Counted from the first letter of the stretch, positions 8,433 through 17,507 are shown. The stretch is 59,144 bases of DNA from Pseudomonas poae (GCF_001439785.1 NZ_JYLI01000029.1:1-59144); one strand, 5' to 3'. Made by a program: numbers and translations. Notes: generated by a model from the letters alone, not told the origin.

Positions 8433-9131
8433 TTACTTAGCGGCTGTTTCAAGGCCATTGAGATAGGCGGATATAACTTCCATCCCTCGCGTCAGGTGAT
8501 TGCGCAGGGTGAGGATGCTCTCATCGGTCTTCTTCTGCGCCACCAGGCTCAGCAGTTCGCGGTGGTCTTCCTGAGACGTCTCACCCAGCCCCATCGCCTC
8601 CAGATTGAAGCGCAGGAAGCGTTCTTCTTCATTCAGGCCATGTTCGACCAGCTTGAGCAGCCGCTGATTGGGCGCCTTGCCATACAGCGCCATGTGGAAC
8701 AGACGGTTCAGGCGTCCGATCTCGGTATAGTCTTTTTCCCGTTCCAGGGCGTTGATCAATGTCTCGGCCTCGGCAATGTCGGCCTCGGTGAGCAACGGAA
8801 TCGACAGGCGCAGGGCTTCTGACTCCAGCAGGATGCGCAAGGCGTAGGTTTCAGCCGAGTTGTCTTCGATCAAGGGCGCCACCACAGCGCCTTTATGCGT
8901 CACCACGTGCAGCAATGACTGCGCCTCCAGCTGGCGCAAGGCTTCACGCACCGGCATACGGCTGACGCCGAACAGGCTGGCCAGTTCCTGCTGGCGCATA
9001 GCGGTGCCGCACGGTAAACGGCCATCGAGAATCGCGTTGCGCAAGGTTTCTTCAATTACGGAACGAGCAAGATGAGCGGGAATGGGTCCACTGACCTTAA
9101 TGCTGTTCAACAGGTTCGGTTTCTGCGTCAC
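8433..9131 (-). CDS. GntR-family transcriptional regulator, FadR/FCD subfamily
   Basis: A 232-residue regulator with an N-terminal winged helix-turn-helix (from about residue 20, with MRQQELASLFGVSRMPVREALRQLE split across the recognition region) and a C-terminal helical FCD effector domain. Histidines in the FH, DH and NH contexts may form the metal site common in FCD proteins. The GTG at 9131 is chosen because GGGAGGAG lies about 8-10 bases upstream and gives the family's usual length; a longer in-frame ATG at 9266 lacks support. It is divergent from the TauD-like dioxygenase and ABC genes, so it probably controls them. The effector is likely a small carboxylic or sulfonic acid, by inference only. 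Confidence 0.88.
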   Translation of the reverse strand: MTQKPNLLNSIKVSGPIPAHLARSVIEETLRNAILDGRLPCGTAMRQQELASLFGVSRMPVREALRQLEAQSLLHVVTHKGAVVAPLIEDNSAETYALRILLESEALRLSIPLLTEADIAEAETLINALEREKDYTEIGRLNRLFHMALYGKAPNQRLLKLVEHGLNEEERFLRFNLEAMGLGETSQEDHRELLSLVAQKKTDESILTLRNHLTRGMEVISAYLNGLETAAK

Positions 9132-9168
9132 GGCTACGCTCTCCTCCCTTTTTAAAATGAGTATGGCT

Positions 9169-9182
9169 AATTGGATCCAAAG
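9169..9182. promoter_or_regulatory. Candidate GntR/FCD operator
   Basis: A perfect palindrome, TTGGATCCAA (9171-9180), lies about 40 bp upstream of the GntR start in the gap to the divergent tauD-like gene. Its AT-edged symmetric form resembles operators of FCD-type GntR proteins. Binding is inferred from position and symmetry only. Confidence 0.4.
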
Positions 9183-9445
9183 CACACTAGAGACCGCCCC
9201 AAAACTTGTCAAACGAGCAAGGTTTTCGGCTTGTAATGGCTTAAACAAGGGGTTCTTGGCCCCCACGCCCAGGTTTGCGACGTCTTACATGACTTCGTCA
9301 AATTAATGATTTGCCGCTTTTGCGCAGCTTACCCGCCCCAGCCTGTTCATCGACACATTAGCGTCTATAGATATTCACTAATGGTATTTAAAATAGCGTT
9401 CTTATGTCTATAAAGTTGCTCTCCTGTCCGACCGGGAGTCAGTTC

Positions 9446-10339
9446 ATGTCCGCCACCTCTACTGTGCCAACAGCGACCCTCACCCCTCAAGCGTTCGAGA
9501 TTCGTCCACTGTCCGGCAGCGTCGGTGCCGAGGTCATTGGTCTGGACCTTTCTCACCCGGTCAGCGACGAGGATTTCGCGCGCATTCACCGCGCGCATCT
9601 GGACCATCACGTCGTGGTATTTCGCGACCAGCGCATTACGCCCGCTCAACAGATCGCCTTCAGCCGCCGTTTCGGTGTATTGCAAATTCACGTACTCAAA
9701 CAGTTCCTGCTGGCCAATCACCCGGAAATCCTGATCGTTTCCAACATCATGGAAAACGGCCAATCCATCGGCTTGGGCGATGCCGGTAAATTCTGGCATT
9801 CGGACCTCTCCTACAAGGAACTGCCGAGCCTGGGTTCGATGCTGCACGCCCAGGAGCTGCCTTCCGAAGGCGGCGACACCCTGTTTGCCGACATGCACAA
9901 AGCCTGGGACCTGTTGCCCGAGCACCTGCGCAACGCCGTGCAAGGCCGCAGCGCCGCGCATTCCTACACGGCGCGCTACAGCGAAACCAAATTCGAAGGT
10001 AACTGGCGCCCGACGCTCACCCCGGAGCAGTTGGCCCAGGTGGCGGAAGTGGTGCACCCCATCGTGCGCACCCACCCGGAAAACGGCCGCAAGGCGCTGT
10101 TCGTCAGTGAGGGGTTCACCACCCGCATCGTCGGCCTGCCCGAAGACGAAAGCCGCGACCTGCTGGCCCAGCTCTATGCCCACAGCGTGCTGCCGGAAAA
10201 CATCTACCGCCATCGATGGCAACCCCACGACATGGTGTTCTGGGACAACCGCTCGCTGATCCACCTGGCCGCCGGTTGCCCGAGCCACCTGCGGCGCAAA
10301 TTGTTCCGCACCACCATCCAGGGCGATGCGCCTTTCTGA
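9446..10339 (+). CDS. TauD/TfdA-family alpha-ketoglutarate-dependent dioxygenase
   Basis: A 297-residue non-haem iron(II) dioxygenase. The facial triad is visible as H118-x-D120 (FWHSDLSY) and H273 (LIHLAAG). The distal arginine in RRKLFRTTIQG would bind alpha-ketoglutarate. Family members hydroxylate sulfonates, sulfate esters, phenoxyacetates or other small acids, often releasing sulfite. The start at 9446 is preferred over 9404 because GGGAG is spaced 7 bases upstream. The ABC ATPase gene follows after 22 bp, so enzyme and importer are probably one operon. The substrate is not readable; taurine itself is possible but unproven. Confidence 0.9.
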   Translation: MSATSTVPTATLTPQAFEIRPLSGSVGAEVIGLDLSHPVSDEDFARIHRAHLDHHVVVFRDQRITPAQQIAFSRRFGVLQIHVLKQFLLANHPEILIVSNIMENGQSIGLGDAGKFWHSDLSYKELPSLGSMLHAQELPSEGGDTLFADMHKAWDLLPEHLRNAVQGRSAAHSYTARYSETKFEGNWRPTLTPEQLAQVAEVVHPIVRTHPENGRKALFVSEGFTTRIVGLPEDESRDLLAQLYAHSVLPENIYRHRWQPHDMVFWDNRSLIHLAAGCPSHLRRKLFRTTIQGDAPF

Positions 10340-10361
10340 ACCTTATTGCACGAGAGTTGAA

Positions 10362-11213
10362 ATGAACGCGCCTTTGCCAGGCCACGCGGCCAGCAACCTG
10401 AGCACCGCCCAACCGCTGTTGGCGGTGGACAACGTCAGCCTCGAATACCGCACCCCGGAGCGGGTGGTGCGCGCCACGCACCAGGTCAGTTTCGAGATCG
10501 ACCCGGCCGATCGCTACGTGTTGCTCGGCCCCTCGGGCTGCGGCAAATCCACGCTGCTCAAGTCCATCGCCGGTTTTATCAAACCCAGTGAAGGCGAGAT
10601 TCGCTTGCTGGGGCACAAAGTCGAGCAACCGGGTCCGGATCGCATCGTGGTGTTCCAGGAATTCGACCAACTGCCGCCCTGGAAAACCGTCAAACAGAAC
10701 GTGATGTTCCCGTTGCTGGCGTCCAGGACCCTCAAGCGCCGTGAGGCCGAAGAACGCGCGCTGCACTACCTCGACAAAGTCGGCCTCAGTGCCTTCGCCG
10801 ATGCCTACCCGCACACCTTGTCCGGCGGCATGAAAGCCCGCGTGGCCATCGCCCGTGCCCTGGCCATGCAGCCGAAAATCCTGCTGATGGACGAACCCTT
10901 CGCCGCCCTCGACGCCCTTACCCGACGCAAGATGCAGGAAGAACTGCTGCTGCTCTGGGAAGAGGTGCGCTTCACCCTGCTGTTCGTCACCCACTCCATC
11001 GAAGAAGCGCTGGTGGTCGGCAACCGCATCCTCCTGCTGTCGCCCCACCCGGGGCGCGTGCGCGCGGAAATCCACAGCCATCAATACGACCTGCACAGCC
11101 TCGGCGGTGTGGACTTTCAGGCCTCGGCGCGGCGCATTCATCGTCTGCTGTTCGATGAAGCGCCCGAGGCCGAACGCGAGTTGGGTTTCGCCGATATTCG
11201 CATCGCTTACTAG
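10362..11213 (+). CDS. ABC transporter ATP-binding protein, taurine/nitrate/sulfonate type
   Basis: A 283-residue ATPase of the SsuB/TauB class. Walker A GPSGCGKST is at 56-64, the ABC signature LSGGMKARVAIARAL begins at 153, and Walker B LLMDEP is at 174-179. It would energise the membrane permease encoded 11 bp downstream. An in-frame start at 10326 overlaps the preceding gene; ATG 10362 is chosen because it follows the stop and fits the family length. It is co-transcribed with the dioxygenase, suggesting import of that enzyme's substrate. Confidence 0.92.
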   Translation: MNAPLPGHAASNLSTAQPLLAVDNVSLEYRTPERVVRATHQVSFEIDPADRYVLLGPSGCGKSTLLKSIAGFIKPSEGEIRLLGHKVEQPGPDRIVVFQEFDQLPPWKTVKQNVMFPLLASRTLKRREAEERALHYLDKVGLSAFADAYPHTLSGGMKARVAIARALAMQPKILLMDEPFAALDALTRRKMQEELLLLWEEVRFTLLFVTHSIEEALVVGNRILLLSPHPGRVRAEIHSHQYDLHSLGGVDFQASARRIHRLLFDEAPEAERELGFADIRIAY

Positions 11214-11224
11214 AGGGTTGCCCC

Positions 11225-12073
11225 ATGCGCCAGGAATACGAAATAACCCTCGAACCGCTGCTCAGTGTGCCGGTGGAACGCGCATTGCCGCTGCGCCAGC
11301 GCCTGTGGCAACAAGGTTGGCTGCGCAAGGGCTTGATCCTGATCGTGCTCGCGATCATTTGGGAGTCTGTGGCGCGCTATCAGAACAACGACCTGCTGCT
11401 GCCGAGCTTCTTGCAGACCTTCCAAGCGTTGTACGACGGTCTGCTCAGCGGTGAACTGCTCAGCAAGGTCAGCATTTCCCTGGCGGTGCTGATCAAGGGC
11501 TACCTGATCGGCATCGTGCTGGCCTTGGCCCTGACCACGCTTGCCGTCTCGACGCAACTGGGCCGCGACTTGTTGAGCACGCTGACCTCGATGTTCAACC
11601 CGCTGCCGGCGATTGCCCTGCTGCCGCTGGCGCTGTTGTGGTTCGGCCTGGGCCAGAACAGCCTGATCTTCGTGTTGGTGCATTCGGTGCTGTGGGCGCT
11701 GGCGCTCAATACCTATTCGGGGTTTCTCGGCGTGTCCGACACCCTGCGCATGGCCGGTCGCAACTACGGCCTCAAGGGCATGCGCTTCGTGCTGTTCATT
11801 CTGATCCCGGCCGCGCTGCCATCGATCCTGGCCGGCCTCAAAATCGGCTGGGCCTTTGCCTGGCGCACCTTGATCGCCGCCGAGCTGGTGTTTGGCGCCA
11901 CCAGCGGCAAGGGCGGGCTGGGCTGGTACATCTTCCAGAACCGCAACGAGCTGTACACCGACAAGGTATTCGCCGGCCTGGCCGTGGTGATTCTGATCGG
12001 CCTGCTGGTGGAAAACCTGGTGTTCGACACGTTCGAGCGGCTCACCGTGAAACGCTGGGGCATGCAGCGATAG
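11225..12073 (+). CDS. ABC transporter permease, taurine/nitrate/sulfonate type
   Basis: A 282-residue inner-membrane permease of the SsuC/TauC class with about six hydrophobic helices. The cytoplasmic EAA-type loop is near AGRNYGLKGMRFVLFILIPA, where it would contact the ATPase. It is the third gene of the dioxygenase-ABC unit. No periplasmic substrate-binding protein gene is nearby: the next gene is a LysR regulator, so the binding protein must be encoded elsewhere. Confidence 0.92.
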   Translation: MRQEYEITLEPLLSVPVERALPLRQRLWQQGWLRKGLILIVLAIIWESVARYQNNDLLLPSFLQTFQALYDGLLSGELLSKVSISLAVLIKGYLIGIVLALALTTLAVSTQLGRDLLSTLTSMFNPLPAIALLPLALLWFGLGQNSLIFVLVHSVLWALALNTYSGFLGVSDTLRMAGRNYGLKGMRFVLFILIPAALPSILAGLKIGWAFAWRTLIAAELVFGATSGKGGLGWYIFQNRNELYTDKVFAGLAVVILIGLLVENLVFDTFERLTVKRWGMQR

Positions 12074-12133
12074 GCCGGCCATCCCTGTTAGGATTGCGGT
12101 CCATTCACCCTTTCAAGACCGCGAGTGCCTGGC

Positions 12134-13054
12134 ATGCAATTACCGGACATGAACCTGCTGGTCGCCCTCGACACACTGCTCGATGAAGGCAGCGTGGTCG
12201 GCGCCGCACGGCGGATGAACCTCAGCCCGGCGGCCATGAGCCGCACCCTCACACGTATCCGCGAGGCGGTGGGCGACCCGATCCTGGTGCGCGCCGGACG
12301 CGGCCTGGTGCCCACGCCCAAGGCGCTGCAACTGCAAGGCCAGGTGCGCAACGTGGTGGAACAGGCCGCGCTGTTGTTTCGCTCGGCCGACCAGGTGGAT
12401 TTGAGCACCTTACGGCGTCGCTTCAGCGTGCGAGCCAACGACTTCTTCATCGGCGTGTATGGCGGTCGTCTGTTCGACACCATGGAGCGCATGGCGCCAC
12501 TGTGCGAGCTGTACTTCGTGCCCGAAGGCGACACCGACGACGAGGCTCTGCGCGAAGGGCGCCTGGACCTGCGGGTGAGCAACACGCTGCCCGTCACCCC
12601 TGAAGTGAAGGTGCAGAACCTCTTTTCCACCACCTTCGTCGGGCTGGCGCGAGAAGGCCACCCCTTGTTCGACGGGGACATCACCGCCGCACGGTTTGCC
12701 GGTTATTCCCATATCAGCATCTCGCGCCGGGGCATCGCGCGCGGGCCGATCGACACCGCCTTGAACGCACAAGGCCTGGAGCGTCGGGTGGCGATGATTG
12801 CCCCCGGGTTTCACGGCGCGATGTTCATGCTGCCCGACTCCGACCTGCTGCTGCCGGTGCCCAAGGAAGCGCTCCTGAGCGTCAAGCGGCTGAACCTGCC
12901 GCTGCGTGCTTTTGCCTTGCCAATCTCGCTGCCGACTTTGGTGCTGACCCAATCCTGGCACCCGCGTTTCGACAAGGACCCGGCGCATAAATGGCTGCGC
13001 GAAACCTTTCGCGAAAGCTGCCAGGCCACCTGGCTCGAAGCCCAGCCCACCTGA
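12134..13054 (+). CDS. LysR-family transcriptional regulator
   Basis: A 306-residue LysR-type protein. An N-terminal helix-turn-helix (GSVVGAARRMNLSPAAMSRT, about residues 20-39) is followed by a periplasmic-binding-like effector domain. GTG 12125 and ATG 12149 are alternative starts; none has a strong ribosome site. It precedes a same-strand MFS efflux operon by about 110 bp, which makes that operon its likely target, but it could also act on the ABC genes upstream. The effector is unknown. Confidence 0.9.
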   Translation: MQLPDMNLLVALDTLLDEGSVVGAARRMNLSPAAMSRTLTRIREAVGDPILVRAGRGLVPTPKALQLQGQVRNVVEQAALLFRSADQVDLSTLRRRFSVRANDFFIGVYGGRLFDTMERMAPLCELYFVPEGDTDDEALREGRLDLRVSNTLPVTPEVKVQNLFSTTFVGLAREGHPLFDGDITAARFAGYSHISISRRGIARGPIDTALNAQGLERRVAMIAPGFHGAMFMLPDSDLLLPVPKEALLSVKRLNLPLRAFALPISLPTLVLTQSWHPRFDKDPAHKWLRETFRESCQATWLEAQPT

Positions 13055-13135
13055 CCCTCCCACATGGATTGCGTTGTACGCAGTTATACCCTGCCAATAA
13101 GTAACTTTTTGTCATGTGTACACCCCCCTAAACTG

Positions 13136-13157
13136 CTCGGGTGCTTAACAACCCGAG
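13136..13157. promoter_or_regulatory. Inverted repeat over the ribosome-binding region of the MFS gene
   Basis: A perfect 7-bp inverted repeat, CTCGGGT-N8-ACCCGAG, ends 9 bases before the MFS start codon, so its right arm covers the only GAG that could serve as a ribosome site. It could be a regulator operator or an RNA hairpin limiting translation. Neither is demonstrated. Confidence 0.35.
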
Positions 13158-13166
13158 TTACCGTAC

Positions 13167-14702
13167 ATGACTTCCCTCGCTGCCCCCGCCCTGCAGGCCG
13201 CAGCCAAACCTGTCGCGCTTGACCCGCCGGTGTTCGGCCCGCGCATCATCATCGGCCTGGTCGGTGTGTTACTGGCGGTGCTGGTGTCCGGCCTCAACGA
13301 CATGGTCACCAAGATCGCCCTCGCCGACATCCGTGGCGCGCTGTTCATCGGCTATGACGAAGGCACCTGGCTGGTCGCGGCCTACACCGCTACCTCCGTG
13401 GCGGCCATGGCCTTTGCGCCCTGGTGCGCGGTGACCTTCTCCCTGCGTCGCTTCACCCTGTGCGCCATCGGCCTGTTCACTCTGCTCGGTATCCTCTGCC
13501 CGTTCGCGCCGAACTACGAAAGCCTGTTGCTGCTGCGCACCGTGCAAGGCCTGGCCGGCGGCGCATTGCCGCCGATGCTGATGTCGGTGGCGCTGCGCTT
13601 TCTGCCGGCCAACATCAAGCTGTATGGCCTGGCCGGCTACGCACTCACCGCCACCTTCGGCCCGAGCCTGGGCACGCCGCTGGCGGCGCTGTGGACCGAG
13701 TACGTGGGCTGGCAGTGGGCGTTCTGGCAGATTGTCGCGCCCTGCCTGCTGGCGATGGCGGCGGTGGCCTACGGGTTGCCGCAGGACCCGCTGCGCCTGG
13801 AGCGCTTCAGGCAGTTCAACTGGCGTGGCCTGCTGCTGGGCTTTCCGGCGCTCTGCATGCTGGTGATCGGCCTGCTGCAAGGCAACCGCCTGGACTGGTT
13901 CGAGTCCGGCCTGATCACCTTTTTGCTCGGCGGCGGCACCCTGTTGCTGGTGCTGTTCCTGCTCAATGAGTGGTCGCAGCCGCTGCCGTTTTTCAATGTG
14001 CAGATGCTCGGCCTGCGCAACCTGGCGTTTGCCCTGATCGTGCTGGCTGGGGTGCTGATGGTGCTCACCTCGGTGATCATCATCCCGTCGAGTTTCCTTG
14101 CTCAGGTGCAGGGCTACAGGCCGCTGCAGACCGCGCCGGTGATGTTGCTGATGGCCTTGCCGCAATTGATCGCGCTGCCGCTGGTGGCGGCGCTGTGCAA
14201 CCTGCGTCGGGTCGATTGCCGCTGGGTGCTGGGCGTGGGTTTGAGCCTGCTGGTGCTCAGTTGTCTGGGCAGTTCGCACCTGACCTCGGCGTGGATTCGC
14301 GACGACTTCTATGGCTGGTACCTGCTGCAAATCATCGGGCAACCCATGGCGGTTCTGCCGCTGCTGATGCTCTCCACCGGCAGCATCCAGCCTGTTGAGG
14401 GGCCGTTCGCCTCGGCCTGGTTCAACACCGTCAAGGGCCTGTCTGCGGTGGTTGCCGCCGCAGTGCTCGAAACCCTGACCACCCGGCGCGAACACTTCCA
14501 CTCCACCACCCTGGTGGACCGCCTGGGCAACTCGCCCCTGGCCGACGGCGATGCGCCGGGCCTGGCTCAGCGCCTGCACGAGCAGGCCACGGTGCTCACC
14601 TCTTCGGATCTGTATGTCTTCATGGCCGGTGTCGCGGTGGCGTTGATCCTGCTGATTTTCTGGATGCCCACGCGGATTTATCCGCCTCGCGCACCGACGT
14701 AG
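13167..14702 (+). CDS. MFS multidrug efflux transporter, DHA2 (EmrB-like) family
   Basis: A 511-residue inner-membrane protein with about 14 hydrophobic segments, as in EmrB-type proton-driven exporters. The early region WLVAAYTATSVAAMAF and the segment LRTVQGLAGGALPPMLMS match the conserved helix and loop regions of DHA2 transporters. It is followed by an HlyD-type adaptor (15-bp gap) and an outer-membrane factor (4-bp overlap), so the three would form a continuous pump across both membranes. The exported compound is unknown. Confidence 0.93.
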   Translation: MTSLAAPALQAAAKPVALDPPVFGPRIIIGLVGVLLAVLVSGLNDMVTKIALADIRGALFIGYDEGTWLVAAYTATSVAAMAFAPWCAVTFSLRRFTLCAIGLFTLLGILCPFAPNYESLLLLRTVQGLAGGALPPMLMSVALRFLPANIKLYGLAGYALTATFGPSLGTPLAALWTEYVGWQWAFWQIVAPCLLAMAAVAYGLPQDPLRLERFRQFNWRGLLLGFPALCMLVIGLLQGNRLDWFESGLITFLLGGGTLLLVLFLLNEWSQPLPFFNVQMLGLRNLAFALIVLAGVLMVLTSVIIIPSSFLAQVQGYRPLQTAPVMLLMALPQLIALPLVAALCNLRRVDCRWVLGVGLSLLVLSCLGSSHLTSAWIRDDFYGWYLLQIIGQPMAVLPLLMLSTGSIQPVEGPFASAWFNTVKGLSAVVAAAVLETLTTRREHFHSTTLVDRLGNSPLADGDAPGLAQRLHEQATVLTSSDLYVFMAGVAVALILLIFWMPTRIYPPRAPT

Positions 14703-14717
14703 CCTCAAGGACTCCCC

Positions 14718-15776
14718 ATGAAACGCAAAGACAAAATTGCCGTCTCCGTTATCGCTGTATTCGCCGTAGGCGTGCTGGTGTATCTGGTCACGCCGGGCCT
14801 GCTGGGCAGCCGGCGCCAGTCCACCAACGATGCCTTCGTCGCCGCCGACTTCACCCTGATCGCCCCGCGTGTGGCCGGCTTTATCAAAGAGGTGCTGGTG
14901 CAAGACAACCAGCAGGTCAAGGCAGGCCAACTGCTGGCGCTGATCGATGACCGCGATTTTCGCGCCGCCGCCCAGGCCGCCGATGCCGATGCGTTGGTCG
15001 CCCAAGCCCAGCTCGAAAACGCCGGCGCCACCCTGGAGCGCCAAGGCTCGGTGATCGCCCAGGCCCAGGCCACCGTGGCGGCAGACCGCGCCGAAGTGGC
15101 GTTCGCCGAGCACGAACTGAACCGCTACAACCATCTCGCCGGCGTGGGCGCGGGCACCGTGCAGAACGCCCAGCAAGCCAAAACCCGCATCGACCAGGCC
15201 ACCGCGCGCCTGGCCAAATCCACGGCGGTGCTGGCGGCCGAACGCAAGCAGGTCGAGATTCTCAGCGCCCAGCGCGATGCAGCCGAAGGAGGGCTCAAGC
15301 GCGCCCAGGCGGCATTGGAAATGGCCAGCTATCAGTTGTCCTACACGCGCATCGTCGCGCCGGTGGACGGCATGGTCGGCGAGCGCGCGGTGCGGGTCGG
15401 CTCCTATGTCACGCCGGGCAGCAAGTTGCTCGCCGTGGTGCCGCTGAGCGAGGCCTATGTGGTGGCCAATTTCCAGGAAACCCAGCTGTCGCACATGCAC
15501 GCCGGCCAACCCGTGCAGGTGCGGGTCGACAGCCTCGACGGTGAGGTGCTCAACGGTCATCTGGAAAGCCTGGCGCCGGCTACCGGTGTGACGTTCGCCT
15601 CGATCAAACCGGACAACGCGACCGGCAACTTCACCAAAGTGGTGCAGCGCATCCCGGTGAAGATCATCCTCGAACCCGACCAGCCCCTCACCGAGCGTCT
15701 GCGGGTGGGCATGTCGGTGGAGGCCAGCGTCGACACCCAGCCGGTCGCGCAACCGCGTGAGGTGGCCCAGCAATGA
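14718..15776 (+). CDS. HlyD/EmrA-family membrane fusion protein
   Basis: A 352-residue periplasmic adaptor with one N-terminal membrane helix (about residues 8-28), a biotinyl-lipoyl-like half (APRVAGFIKEVLVQDNQQV), a coiled-coil hairpin rich in Ala, Gln and Glu, the second lipoyl half (RIVAPVDGMVGERAVRVG) and a beta-barrel. It links the MFS pump to the outer-membrane channel encoded next. AAGGACTCC shortly before the ATG provides a ribosome site. Confidence 0.94.
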   Translation: MKRKDKIAVSVIAVFAVGVLVYLVTPGLLGSRRQSTNDAFVAADFTLIAPRVAGFIKEVLVQDNQQVKAGQLLALIDDRDFRAAAQAADADALVAQAQLENAGATLERQGSVIAQAQATVAADRAEVAFAEHELNRYNHLAGVGAGTVQNAQQAKTRIDQATARLAKSTAVLAAERKQVEILSAQRDAAEGGLKRAQAALEMASYQLSYTRIVAPVDGMVGERAVRVGSYVTPGSKLLAVVPLSEAYVVANFQETQLSHMHAGQPVQVRVDSLDGEVLNGHLESLAPATGVTFASIKPDNATGNFTKVVQRIPVKIILEPDQPLTERLRVGMSVEASVDTQPVAQPREVAQQ

Positions 15777-17218
15777 CACGTCTTGCCTGGCTCGCCTTGA
15801 GCGTCATCAGCCTGAGCGCCTGCACCGTCGGCCCGGATTTTCACACGCCCCAGGGGCCGCATGTCGAGCGTTGGCGCGAACCCCAGGGCCGTCAGGCGGA
15901 CAGCCGCGCGGTAGCCGATCCGCTGCAGGAACGCTGGTGGGACGTGTTCGGTGATGCGCAACTGTCAGCCCTCACACGTCGCGCCCTCACCGATAACCTC
16001 GATCTGAAACTGGCCGGCAGCCGTCTGCAGCAAAGCCGCGCCGTGCGCCAGGTGACCACCGCCGGACGTTACCCCAACCTCGCGGCAAGCGGTGGCTACC
16101 AGCGCAAACGCAACAGTGGCGAAGGCCTGAACGACCCCTCCGGAGAAAACGGCCGCTCGGCGTTCAACCAATGGGACACGGGCTTCTCGGCCGCCTGGGA
16201 GCTGGACTTCTGGGGCCGCGTCAAGCGTGAAACCGAAGCCGCCGACGCCACCTTGCAAGTCGCCGAAGACGACCGCCGCGCCGTGCTGCTCTCGGTGCTG
16301 GCCGAGACCGCCCAGGACTACATCCAACTGCGCGGCGTGCAGAACACCCGCGCCGTCACCGAGCAGAACCTCGACGTCGCCCGGCACAGCCTGAAGCTCT
16401 CGCAACTGCGACTGGCCGACGGCGTCGCCACCGATCTGGACGTGGCCGAAGCCGCCGCCCAGGTCGCCACCATCGAAGCGCGCCTGCCGGAGCTGCAACA
16501 ACGTCAGGACCAGTTGATCAACGCCCTCAGCCTGCTGATGGGCGAGCCGCCGCAAGCGTTGCACGCGCAACTGTCCCAAGACGCCGCCGTACCGCAAACC
16601 CCGCGTCAGGTCGCCATTGGCCTGCCGTCGCAGTTGGCCGAGCGCCGCCCGGATATCCGCCAGGCCGAGGCGCGCCTGCACGCCGCCACCGCCAACATCG
16701 GCGTAGCCAGGGGCGATTTTTACCCGCGCATCACCCTGTCCGGCAGCCTCGGCACCCAGGCCCTGCAACTGGCGGATTTCGGCACCTGGGGCTCGCGCGC
16801 GTTTGCCTTCGGCCCGCAGTTCAGCCTGCCGCTATTCAATGGCGGCCGCTTGCAGGGCATGTTGATGCTGCGCGAAGCCCAGCAGCAGGAAGCGGCGCTG
16901 GCCTATCAGCACACCGTGCTGCGCGCCTGGCACGAGATCGACGACCAATTGACCCGCTACAACGCCAGCCAGTTGCGCCGCGACAGCCTCGCCGAAGCCG
17001 TGCGCCAGAACCGGATCGCCCTGACCACCGCGCAGCACCAATACGTCGAAGGCGTGGCGGATTTCGTCAACGTCCTCACCGTGCAGAGCGCGTTGCTGGC
17101 GACTCAGGAGCAATGGGTGCAAAGCTCCACCGACGTGTCGCTGGCCATGGTCGGTTTGTACAAGGCCCTGGGCGGTGGGTGGGAGTCGGTGTACCCGGTG
17201 CAAACGGCCGGGCGCTAA
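15773..17218 (+). CDS. Outer-membrane efflux lipoprotein, NodT/OprM family
   Basis: A 481-residue TolC-like channel. The signal peptide ends in a lipobox (LSVISLSAC), so the mature protein is probably lipidated at Cys. It starts inside the adaptor stop (ATGA overlap), indicating translational coupling. The repeated helical hairpins and the mid-protein motif RRPDIRQAEARL are typical of this family. It completes the tripartite MFS pump. Confidence 0.94.
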   Translation: MTRLAWLALSVISLSACTVGPDFHTPQGPHVERWREPQGRQADSRAVADPLQERWWDVFGDAQLSALTRRALTDNLDLKLAGSRLQQSRAVRQVTTAGRYPNLAASGGYQRKRNSGEGLNDPSGENGRSAFNQWDTGFSAAWELDFWGRVKRETEAADATLQVAEDDRRAVLLSVLAETAQDYIQLRGVQNTRAVTEQNLDVARHSLKLSQLRLADGVATDLDVAEAAAQVATIEARLPELQQRQDQLINALSLLMGEPPQALHAQLSQDAAVPQTPRQVAIGLPSQLAERRPDIRQAEARLHAATANIGVARGDFYPRITLSGSLGTQALQLADFGTWGSRAFAFGPQFSLPLFNGGRLQGMLMLREAQQQEAALAYQHTVLRAWHEIDDQLTRYNASQLRRDSLAEAVRQNRIALTTAQHQYVEGVADFVNVLTVQSALLATQEQWVQSSTDVSLAMVGLYKALGGGWESVYPVQTAGR

Positions 17219-17296
17219 GCCTTGGCACGCCCTGTGACTATTGCGGTGAGCAGGCGTTTTTGTGGTGACCAGACTTAGTGTGGTGACCAGGCTTGT

Positions 17297-17431
17297 TGTG
17301 GCGAGCGGGCTTGCCCCGCGTTGGGGTGCGAAGCGCCCCCAATCCAGCAAAACGCGGTGTACCTGATACGGCTCAGCGCCTGGGTTTGGGGCTGCTGCGC
17401 AGCCCAACGCAGGACAAGCCTGCTCGCCACA
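17297..17431 (-). repeat. 135-bp REP-doublet (REPIN-like) element, copy 1
   Basis: Bounded by TGTGGCGAGCGGGCTTGCCC on the left and its imperfect inverse AAGCCTGCTCGCCACA on the right, each with an inner hairpin (GGGGTGCGAAGCGCCCC and GGCTGCTGCGCAGCC). It is the same length as the copies at 29353 and 36087 but in the opposite orientation. It fills most of the 289-bp gap after the efflux operon. Confidence 0.8.
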
Positions 17432-17507
17432 GGGAATCTGCGCGTAACTGAACGGCATTGGGGCTTGCCACAGGAATGGGGTTGCCTGAAATAGCCCATT
17501 CGCAGCG

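Noticed and set aside
13269..15779. 836-codon open frame antisense to the MFS and HlyD genes
   Set aside because: His/Gln/Arg-rich shadow of high-GC genes; the sense strand encodes complete, recognisable transporter proteins.
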